Shown one piece after another: positions 11,267-20,634 of a DNA stretch of 64,000 nt; position 1 is the first letter of the stretch, and every line of letters begins with the position of its first letter. This DNA comes from Aquanectria penicillioides. Lineage: Eukaryota; Ascomycota; Sordariomycetes; Hypocreales; Nectriaceae. The notes beneath the pieces were generated by a model. That model searched no databases and was not told the DNA's origin. It worked only from the letters and a program-made list of their open reading frames with translations. The position numbers and the translations under genes are program-made. The stretch spans positions 5,394,001-5,458,000 of the forward strand of contig PYIU01000002.1 of assembly GCA_003415625.1 (NCBI GenBank), in the 5' to 3' direction.

Positions 11267-13739
11267 ATGCCCCGAGACGAGGTGAATCAAGACTTTTACA
11301 AGCAAGAAGACCACCAGGTAAGCCATTCAGTGAGGCGTGGCCTTGTGAGATTTGTCAAGTGTTGACAACGTTTTGTTAGGTGGCCTACATTTTTGACCCT
11401 GACGACAATGGACCCCGTCAGGAGCGGCCATCCAAGAGGCGCCGCGTATCGAAACAGGCGGCAGCGGCAGCAGAGTCTGCAGAAATCGCATCAACATTCG
11501 GCCAACTGCTGAACGGTGCCGAGAAGCCTGAGTTTGTCAAGCTCCGTGAGGCAGCGTTTCAGGAGAGCTGGGCCAAGGTTGATGAGCGCATCAAGGTATG
11601 TGGTACAGTGTCACCTGCAACACGACCAACGCTCACATGAGAAAGGGGATTCTGAGGGGTTCAAACCAAGCCACCTTGGACCAAGTAAGTGCCTTTGTGG
11701 AAAATTCCAAGACGACATGGTGAGAATAGTCAACGTACCCTCTCTCAAGAACATCCCCACTCAGTGAGATGATAGCACCGATCAAGTTCCGGCAGCCTTT
11801 GTCATCACAGGCCCCAACATTGCCTCTCAGGATTTGCTCTTCGAGCAATTATCAGAGACGCTCCAGCGGTCAACAACTAGCAAGTTTGTCCGCCTTCGGT
11901 CTTCCGAGGCATCGACGCTCAAGGCGACCTTAAAGAAGACCATCCGGGACATCACTGCTAAGATTTCTGATGATGAGGATGATGACCTTCAAGTTGGGGA
12001 CGGCCGAGAGGTAAGGAATTTGCATCTTTACCAGAGTGAAATACCTAATGCTCATTTTTTTTTTCTCTTCTTCCATTACAGGGCCGAAGATATCTTGATT
12101 ATGACCTTGAGGCACTTCACGCTTTCATTAAGCCCCAGAATTGTGAACACGTTTTCGTCGCTTTCCAAGATAGTGAGGGTTTTGATAGCAGCCTCCTCTC
12201 AGACTTGATTGTGTTGTTTCAGTACGTCCACATGTCCCCGAGACCTGGAAGCACACTATTAACTAGTTACAGCTCTTGGCGGCCGAGAATTCCCTTCACG
12301 CTTCTTTTTGGTATCGCCACATCGGTTGAGCTCCTGCAAGCCCGCTTGCTAAAGTCTGCATGTCAACTCATATACGGTGCTCAGTTCGACGTCATCCAAA
12401 CTTCCGCTATTCTCGAGACCGTTTTCAAGGCAAGCGTGGCCGCCGCCGATGTCCCGCTTCACTTGGGTCCATCGCTACTCCGCAACATGCTGGATCGTCA
12501 GCACGACCAGGTTTCGGGTATCCAAACATTTGTCATGTCATTGAAGGTAAGTCTTGCTTGTCACACCTCTACTCAAAGACACTATACTGACGGTATCGTC
12601 AGTATGCCTACATGTGTCACTTCTACGCAAACCCACTTAGTGTTTTCGCATCGGATGATTCTGAGTCAATTGGTTTTTTGCAACCGGAACATGTCGAGGC
12701 AATCCGAAACACAGCTTCATTCCGCGGACACGTCGAACAGGCTGTCGAGAAAGGTGACCCCGAAGACCTAACCTACGCGAAGGCTCTTCTTGAAGAAGAC
12801 GAATCTTTGGTCACTGCGGTTCGTCAGGCTATCAATAATCGACAAGAAGCCACGGGTGATTTTCTACGTGCATTGCTAATTGCTCGAGCGACTGGCGCAC
12901 ATGACGATGAATTCTCAAGGGCCTATGTCGACGCTGTCGAGGAAGGTATCTCGGTTACCGAACAGTCGAGCGTCGTCGAAGCTGTACGAAGAATGGATTC
13001 CACAGAAATTATTCACTTGATTCATCAAATCATCAACATTCTCGAAAAAGGGGATGTTGAGCTTGGGCTGGGGTCGGCCTCTGCCAAACCGGAGTTGTCT
13101 GAGATGCAAGCCACTCTCGCCAAACTCCTCGAAGAGATGGAAGCGCTCGATGCCAAGGCCAAGGAGGAAGAAATCACTGTGCGCAGCAAATATAGTGGGC
13201 AGAGCAAAGTCATGCGTACAACTGTCATTGCGCAAAGGGTTCAGTTGAGTCAAGACTCGGCCGCTTTGACGGAAGAGGACAAGCAGTTCACAGACATCGT
13301 GGACCAGATCACCGAGTTGCTGATCTCCCATGTCCACGCACCAAGCATGGCATCCGCCCTACTGTCAGAGAGTTGGCTATACGACTCCCGAATGCCTTTG
13401 CGCGATGTTTTTGTGCCAAGACCACGGGCGGTGCTAGAACGTAGTCTTACGCGACCTCATGACTATCTTTCATGCTCGTGTTGCAAACCCACCGACGAGG
13501 GCATCCAAGCAACGCTCCCAGCGACCGCGCTCCTGTATCGGCTGTACCTGGAAACCGGCAGCCTCATCAATGTAGCAGATTTGTGGTCGGCGTACGCTGC
13601 CATGATTGGAGACTTGGAAACGGACGAACGGAAAATCTTGGTCATGTTCTATCGGGCTCTCGCCGAGCTAAGGGCTTTGGGATTCGTCAAGGCCAGCAAG
13701 AAGAAAACGGACCACATTGCCAAGCTCAAGTGGCTTTGA
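11267..13739 (+). CDS. orc3: Origin recognition complex subunit 3 (Orc3)
   Basis: Subunit of the nuclear origin recognition complex that loads Cdc6/Cdt1 and MCM at replication origins. Seven exons by eye: 11267..11317, 11380..11595, 11646..11719, 11776..12010, 12082..12221, 12273..12546, 12603..13739. They total 709 codons (708 aa), matching the family's usual 700 or so residues. Diagnostic segments are ITGPNIASQDLLFEQL, FQDSEGFDSSLLSDLI and IPFTLLFGIATSVE, typical of the Orc3 AAA-like core. The C-terminus (ALGFVKASKKKTDHIAKLKWL, up to the stop) is the winged-helix end. The 11720-11775 splice is the least certain: a CAG at 11762-11764 looks like the natural acceptor but gives the wrong frame, so I used AG at 11774-11775. 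Paired MCB boxes upstream fit G1/S expression. Confidence 0.93.
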
Positions 13740-15048
13740 TGACGACGAACGGGAATAGGAAGTGGAGGAAGCAACCCCCATCGACCAAGACAGACACACG
13801 CAATGGGGTTGGTCTTTGTATTTCAGCAGAACAGCAGAATCGTTAATTGAGCCGAGCTCGGCTACCCCGGGACAGATACCGCTTGCACACAAAGAGCCAT
13901 TGATTATGCGAGGCGCCGAAATGTCGTCAAGTCTGAGACACGACGGAGAGCCGAGAGGCCGTAGCAGACGTGTCATGGGCGTGGCAGTGGTAGTGGCCCG
14001 GCGCCAATGCAACGCATCGCATCCAGACATGCTGTAGTCGAATAGACGCCGGGGGCAGCGAGCTGTCACGGAGCATCATGTGAAAAGCTTCAGTCTCAGA
14101 ACAGCTCGACGCACAACTCACGGGCATCCCTTGAACCCATTGTTTCCAGGGTTCGCTTTGAGTCATGGCCACCAGCCACATTCCACGCCGGCCTATTGGT
14201 GTCTCTGGCTCAGCAGCCCAGAACCCCGCCGTCGCCCAACCCGATTGCGTCGTTCTTGGTGTCGTCCGGTGCATTGTCTCACCACTCGCACACACACCAA
14301 ATTTAAACCCTGCGCCGGGTCCGTCCAAAGAGTTTTCGCCTACGAGCACGGTAGCAAGATTTCCCTCAAAGCGGCGTGGATTTCCTGTTTGCCGACAAAG
14401 GCCGCTTTCCCCAGAACAGTTGCGCGGGGGTTCTGGTTCGGTTCCAAAGAACGGGTTCGGTCGCAAACATGCTCAACTGGCTGTTGGCGATCCCGGTCCG
14501 ACCATGCGCTCTTCATACAAGAGGGCAGGGGGCGCCGGGGGGGTTGACCTGATTGCCTCTTGTTTCATTGTGAGATAATCGCATCGCCTGTTGTTCATCC
14601 TCTCCCTCCCTCCCCCTCCTCCTTGTTTCGTTCCCCCGCTCTTTGAGTTTGTTTCCAACAAAGACCAAAGGAAACCCACACAAACTCAGTACATATACCA
14701 GACCTGAGCCGAATCAAGAAGAAAAAAAAAAGGAGTCGAATCACACACGACCTTCAACTGAGAGATTTCTTCCATCACTCATTATATATATACATACACA
14801 CACACATATATATATATATCTATACCGACGTACAAGACTGATTCACCAAAAAGAGAGATCGGTAGACTTTTTGAAAAGGAGCATTTGCAATCTCAACCAC
14901 CAAAGCCACAAACACACAACGGTCGGTTTCGTCAACCTGCCACGGACTTTTTTCTTTCTTTCTTTCTTTTTTTTTTTTTTGCTGCTGCTGTTCTCTTGAT
15001 CAAGTTATCAATCCCATACAACAACAGCAACAACAACATTCGCTCAAA
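13740..15048. other. Intergenic region and long leader upstream of the 15.05 kb gene
   Basis: Contains ORC3 3' sequence and, from about 14580, a long pyrimidine- and microsatellite-rich stretch that looks like a promoter and leader (AT/CA dinucleotides 14781-14820, CTTT repeats and a T-run near 14947-14980, CAA repeats just before the ATG). No other gene is supported. Confidence 0.5.
14781..14822. repeat. AT/CA dinucleotide microsatellite
   Basis: Runs of TA, CA and TA dinucleotides in direct succession within the presumed leader of the following gene. Likely length-variable. Confidence 0.85.
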
Positions 15049-15501
15049 ATGATGCGAGGAGAGGTTCCTTCGAGGCATCGCCAGGCCTTTGCCCACCGGC
15101 GACTGGCTAAAAACCCCAGTCTGGCCCGCAAGCTGGAGCAAATGGCGCTGCCCTTGGCCCCTCTGGTCCAGTTGACCACCGGCGCTGTCCATCCTGCATT
15201 CCCCACGACTGTCCTCAACTTCTGGCTTTTGACAGACGAGCAGCTTGAGTCGCTTGCCCAGTTCTACCACCAGACAACCCCCAACCAGTGGTCCAACCAG
15301 TACCCCTGCCCCATCGCATGGAGTTCTGACCTGCCTCTTGAGGAGAAGCGCCGTAAGATGGGCAAGTTTATCGGCCTACGAGGCTGTGAATCACCCATCT
15401 TGCTCAAGACGGAGGAGGAAATCATGGCCGAGGCCCGGAAAGCAAGGCTTGCTGCGGACCAGGAGATGTGGCGACGAAAGCAGTTCCCCTGGCACCCGTG
15501 A
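15049..15501 (+). CDS. Hypothetical 150-aa protein
   Basis: I do not recognise this protein. It is a single exon of 150 residues with two adjacent ATGs (15049 and 15052) after a CAA-rich leader. It is basic at the N-terminus, has a Pro/Trp-rich middle (NQWSNQYPCPIAW), and ends in a charged helix rich in Glu, Ala and Arg that closes with Trp-His-Pro. There is no signal peptide or membrane segment. The leader, codon use and clean frame make it a real gene. The C-terminal helix could mediate protein contacts, but no function can be given. Confidence 0.75.
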   Translation: MMRGEVPSRHRQAFAHRRLAKNPSLARKLEQMALPLAPLVQLTTGAVHPAFPTTVLNFWLLTDEQLESLAQFYHQTTPNQWSNQYPCPIAWSSDLPLEEKRRKMGKFIGLRGCESPILLKTEEEIMAEARKARLAADQEMWRRKQFPWHP

Positions 15502-16034
15502 ACCTGGGGGGTGGATGTGCCCAAGAAACCATGTAAATTTTTTGGCGTTTTTTTTTTTTTTTTGGATTGTTTTGTTCTCGTCTATTTCTTTCAGATTGCG
15601 TGTTTTGTCTTTGGAGTTTGAGTGGGTGCATAGGGGAGTTTTGGTCGCATATGCTGTGGAGTAGGCCAGCGTATTGTCTGCATTTCTATTTGCATTTGCA
15701 CTTTGGGGAGTTTTTCATTTTTGGCATTTCATATAAAAAAAAAGCATACCGAATTTAGGTTAAAGGGGGATACATCAATAGACAAGCCCATGACTACCTA
15801 AAGTTTGTTTTCAAACCCCGTAAACGCCGAAAGTTGATTTCCCTCTCTCTTCTCCGTTGATGCATACATGCCAGCCAAATCTCAACCCAGGTGTTGTACA
15901 AAAATGTGTCTCTAGACGCCCATCGTACCGTTCGAATCTCGACATTGACTTGACCCCGTTACACATTGTTGTCGATTACCCCTCCTTCTCTCCCTGTCGA
16001 TTTCTATCTCTCGTCTCCGTTTTACACTCTCGGT
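15502..16034. other. Convergent 3' region
   Basis: Space between the stop codons of the 15.05 kb gene and SEC66, which run toward each other. It contains poly-T tracts and AT-rich sequence expected of 3' untranslated regions, and no gene. Confidence 0.5.
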
Positions 16035-16872
16035 TTATTTCTTGCCGCCCTTCTTCTTGCTCTTGTGGGGCGTGTCGACGAGCACGGCATCATCCTCGCT
16101 GGTGGTCTTGGCAGAGGGACTCTGCTCGGAACTGTCAATCTCCTTCATAAAGTCGGACTGGATCTGGCCACGGCGCTTCTCCCACCACTGCTTCTCGGCA
16201 TCGGCCTGGGAGAGAAGGTTTTCGATCTGAGAGCGAAGGTGGGCATTGGCGGCCATCTCGTGGGCGGACTGGAAAATAGACTGACCCCAGTTGGGAGCCA
16301 GGGCGTTGGCCTAAGGGAAGCAAGCAACAGTTAGCACTTGATCAGAGAAACCGTCTGGGTTGCAATTCTAGCTTACCTCGGTGACAACATCTCTCAGTTC
16401 AGCTTCCATCTCCTTCTCAGCGCGCTGGAAGCGCTGCCACAGGTCATCGCCCACACTGCCCCTCTGCAGAAGCGAGCTGCAGGCCTGCTTGGCGTTCTTG
16501 ATCTGGATGAGGCGGCGGATGTCCTCCACGGCACGGCGCAGCAGGGCGGCGCGCAGCACACTTTCGGGTACCTTGGGAGACTTCTCGTCGTCGTCTTCGG
16601 GCTGGAGGTGCATAAGGGAGAGGTAGACGTTGCGCTGGAGGTGAGGGCCAAACCAAGGGGCCAGGTTCGCGCTTTCAGCTAGAATTGCGCACGAGAATTG
16701 TTAGCCTCGGTGACCGTTTTGACGAGGGCAATCGCGCGGGGGCAGAGTGCAAAAGCTTACCAGCCTTTCTCTTTCGGTAGATAGTTGAGAAGGTCATAAG
16801 AGCGCCGGCCAGGACGAGGACGTAGGCGAAGGGGAGGATGAGACCCTTCCAGTCAAGATCGATGAGGGCCAT
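16035..16872 (-). CDS. sec66: Sec66/Sec71 subunit of the Sec62-Sec63 translocon complex
   Basis: ER membrane component of the Sec63 complex, which supports post-translational protein translocation through Sec61. Exons on the minus strand: 16761..16872, 16377..16678, 16035..16310 (229 aa, usual fungal size). A membrane segment lies near residues 9-28 (GLILPFAYVLVLAGALMTF), followed by the positive YRKRK stop-transfer. The cytosolic part carries the family hallmark LLRRAVEDIRRLIQIKNAKQ and GSVGDDLWQRFQRAEKE, then WGQSIFQSAHEM and a Lys-rich C-terminus. Both introns have GTAAGC-type donors and restore the frame exactly. It is transcribed divergently from NPL4 across an 800-base shared promoter region. 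Confidence 0.93.
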
Positions 16873-17673
16873 GGCTGCGATGTGCGGGCTTGGGAATTAG
16901 GAGAGGAAGTAGAAGAGGGCAGAGAATGATAAGAAGGCCAAGAGAAGAGAAAACGAGCAAAACAGGACGAGAGAGCGAAGCCGTAGTGGCAGTGGATGTC
17001 GTGTCGGTTTTTGGTGGTGGCTCGAGACGCACCGAGGTGGTTGTGAAGTGGCACAGAGTGTCAATTTACACGGTGGCCAACGAGGTGACAGCTTTGCTTC
17101 TGGCCAGATAACGGTAAATGCCAACTTGGTGTAAAGTGTGTGTGGCGCTCCACTCAGGTGCCAGTCGAATTTGTGGCGCAGGCCTTCCATAATGTCGTCA
17201 CACTGGACCACAGGACTGTGCATGGTATCGCGGGACGTCGGAACAGGGTTCTTCCACCCGGGCGTGAACAGGCAAGCTCTACACAGTACTGAGTACAGAG
17301 TAGGTATTCCAGGCACCGCCGGATGACGCTGTGTCGACGCCGGCTCACAGTGGTTCCCGGTACGTACCGGAGCCTTTTGGAGCTGCATCCCCACTGTCAT
17401 TGTCACCGTCGATTCAGCAAGCTTCCACGCCACGGGCTCCAAGCTCTCGTTGTTCCCTCACTGTCTGCCTGGATGACGCTCTCACACTTCTTCTCTCATT
17501 CCCTTGTCACTTGATCCTCCCTTTCCCCCTTCGCTTCCACTCGCCGAGGACATCGATCGCCTATCCGCTACTCCGTCGTCTGCAGTTCTGCACGTCCAAC
17601 CAACCCCGCCAAACCTCTCCATCACCGTCCCCATTTCCTTGTCCGATTCCGCGCTGCCCAGGACGTCGCCGCC
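16873..17673. promoter_or_regulatory. Divergent promoter region SEC66/NPL4
   Basis: 801 bases between two divergent ATGs, so it should hold both promoters. CT-rich sequence precedes the NPL4 start. No coding gene is supported, and no specific operator was recognised. Confidence 0.5.
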
Positions 17674-19837
17674 ATGTTGCTGCGTCTCCGAGGGCCCGAC
17701 GGCATGGCCCGTCTGACCGTCGAGCCGACGACTACGTTCGGGGACCTGGGAACCATGGTAAGGCCCTTCTGCTTGGACTGCTGCTTCACTCACAATCTAA
17801 CCCGGTGGCCCGCGTTCCAGCTCTTAGATCAGCTACCCAAGACAGTCGACCCCAAGACCATCACACTTTCCAACGCTCCCAACGGAGGTGACTCGAAGCG
17901 CCTAGGCGACATCATCAACTTCAAGGTCGGCCAGATCGGTCTCAAGTATGTGCTTCGCGCCTCTCCTAGCCCTTCCCGCCCCATTACTAGCACCTGTGTT
18001 AACGTTTCCCACAAGGCATGGCGACCTCATCTTCCTTGGTTACCAACATGCCGACGCCACCAATGGTGAGGAACCCGCTTCCAGCAGCTCAGCCAGACTC
18101 AACGGCAAGCCGGTCCTGCCGAACGAAGATTTGCCCATCAACCCGAAACCCGAGAGGATCGCCCGTCCGTGGGAGGTTGTCAGCCAGTCCGCTCTCGACG
18201 ACCGGTTAGACAGGCTTGATGGCAAGATCCCCCGAGGTCGAGACCGCATGTGCCGCCACGGTCCCAAGGGCATGTGCGACTACTGCCAGCCTCTCGATCC
18301 CTTTGATGCCGGTTATCTCGCCGAAAAGAAGATCAAATACCTGTCATTCCACTCCTACCTCCGAAAAATCAATGCCGCTACAAACAAGCCAGAGCTCGGG
18401 AGCTCATACATCCCTCCCCTAGTTGAGCCTTACTACCGAGTCAAGCACGAGTGTCCCTCGGGGCACCCGCCGTGGCCCGAGGGTATCTGCACCAAGTGCC
18501 AGCCGAGCGCCATCACCCTCCAGCCCCAGCAGTTCCGTATGGTGGACCACGTTGAATTTTCCTCCCCTGCTATCATCGACACCTTCATCGACACCTGGCG
18601 AAAGACGGGCTCTCAACGGCTAGGATATCTGTACGGAAAGTACACCGAGTACACGGAGGTTCCGCTTGGTGTCAAGGCTGTGGTAGAGGCCATTTACGAG
18701 CCACCTCAGATTGACGAAGTTGATGGCATTACTACGAATGCGTGGGAGACTCAGAAGGAGGTTGATCACGTAGCAAAGCTGTGTGGACTGGAACCTGTCG
18801 GCGTTATCTGGACTGACCTGCTAGATGCCGGCAACAGCGACGGCTCTGTCATATGCAAGCGCCACGCCGACTCCTATTTCCTTTCGTCCCTCGAGGTTTG
18901 CTTCTCTTCCCGGTTACAGGCACAACACCCCAAGCCTTCAAAGTGGAGTGATACCGGCAGCTTCGGCTCTAACTTTGTCACCTGCATCATCACTGGCAAT
19001 GAAGAGGGCGAGATCTCCATCTCATCCTATCAGATGTCCAACGAGTCCGTCGAAATGGTGCGCGCCGATATCGTCGAACCGTCCGCCGAACCCAACGTTA
19101 TGCTTGTCCGCGAAGAAGAGGAAGACGACGGCTCCACCAGCCGCACGCGATATATCCCCGAGGTTTTCTATCGCAGGGTAAATGAATACGGCGCCAATGT
19201 TCAGGAGAACGCCAAGCCATCCTTCCCCGTCGAGTATCTATTCGTCACACTAACCCACGGCTTCCCTGCTGAGCCAAAGCCCATGTTCACCCAGCAAGGA
19301 TTCCCCGTCGAGAATCGCGAGTATATTGGTGAGAGCCAAGAACACTCCTCCCTCGCCAAGTTCCTGAAGCTGTCGCCCGGCAGAAGCCCGACGCCGGTGG
19401 GCAGGAAATGTCAAACTTCCACCTGCTCTGTTTCATCCATCAGATGGGAATCCTGTCCAAGGTATTTTCTTCTTCACCTTATCCTGTTCCTCTTTCCCGT
19501 CTGCCTCTGTGATGAGAGTTCTTGTTTAACACACTCCTAGGACGAGGAAGCCTTGCTCTGCCGTGTAGCAAGCCAGCACGACCTCTCTGATACCTTCCAG
19601 CTCCGCTCCACTGAGGGCTGGCAAACCCTCCAGGCCATCCTTCAATCGACCGGTGAGCGAATCCCCAAGCGTTCGCGAGAGAGCGACGAAGCTCCCGCGT
19701 CTTCCTCCTCCTCCTTGTCATCGTCTTTTCAGCGCCCTGTCCTCGACTCGGGTGAGCCCCTTGCTAAGCGATTTGCTGCCTTCAGGCTAAACGAGCGCCG
19801 TACGCTCTCCGACCATCCGTCGCCCCAGTCAAAGTGA
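17674..19837 (+). CDS. npl4: Npl4, Cdc48 cofactor for ubiquitin-dependent segregation
   Basis: Partners with Ufd1 on Cdc48/p97 to unfold ubiquitinated clients in ER-associated and chromatin-associated degradation. Exons: 17674..17757, 17821..17945, 18016..19461, 19541..19837. The N-terminal ubiquitin-like region starts [17 protein letters not shown] zinc-finger region follows ([12 protein letters not shown] near residue 148; [16 protein letters not shown] near 214), then the NPL4 MPN-like domain. One frame break occurs at about 19376-19381: the sequence switches frames, and the family text [20 protein letters not shown] then reads in the next frame. One extra C there makes the exons 651 codons (650 aa). 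The long frame opening at 17948 is not a true start, because the conserved N-terminus lies in the two upstream exons. Confidence 0.92.
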
Positions 19838-20634
19838 CAACACACACGCCCAGCGAGGCATAGCAGGAAAGAGAATTATGAAACGGAGTCGGTAGCTCAG
19901 CAAAGGGGACAGGAAATATCAAGGAGTAGTTTGTGTGTTTTTACGAACATCTAGCCATTTGGTACGGCATATGTTACCGGGGCGGCGTTTGGGGCAACCA
20001 AAAAAAGAAAATCGGGATGGGCTCTGAGGATTGGAGGCTTGTTTCGCTTTGACTTGCGTGGCATTGCTTGATGTGTAGAGGAGGCGCAAATAAGAATGAG
20101 CGTTATCACATATACAAGGTAGCTCGGGCTGTGACGGACGAATGACATGACTTGCCACGGATAGTTTTGATGATTTCTCAAATAACATGTGGTGGTGGTA
20201 GTGGTGGATAAGACAGTATAGATGTTTTACGGGGACATGCTTTCAAAACAGAACTCACTAAGCCGCGGAGTGAGAAGAATGATGAGGGAACTTTTTTTTT
20301 TCACATTTCCGTACTCCGTCTATCTATACAAAAAGGGAGGGGGTTTAAAATCAGACATTGATAAATGTCAAAAAAAAAACATCAAAAAGCTGGGAAGCAA
20401 AATCACACAATCCTTTGCTAGTCTCCTTCCCAATAACCCCCCTATCTTACGTCCTCGCACGCATCCGCACGAGAGGCGTCCCCCTTTTGGGTCTCCTTAT
20501 TCGTATTTCATCATTCTCTCGGTCCTACCTCGTCACAGCACCGGGCTCCCTACATTGAATGAAGGTTATGGTATCGGAAAGTTCCAGAAACAAAACGCCT
20601 TTTCCCTTTCCCGTGATCGGTCGCCGCGGGATGT
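19838..20634. other. Convergent 3' region between NPL4 and the CPSase gene
   Basis: 797 bases with A- and T-tracts, fitting two 3' untranslated regions facing each other. No gene is supported. Confidence 0.5.

Noticed and set aside
14080..14578. Overlapping 137-155 codon frames before the 15.05 kb gene
   Set aside because: Composition-driven frames in promoter and leader sequence with no protein-like features.
15930..15950. GTTCGAATC resembling a tRNA B box
   Set aside because: No T-stem pairing; lies in a 3' untranslated region.
17948..19540. 530-codon frame taken as the full NPL4 gene
   Set aside because: It starts inside intron 2 and ends in intron 3; the conserved N-terminus is in the two upstream exons and the C-terminus in the last exon.
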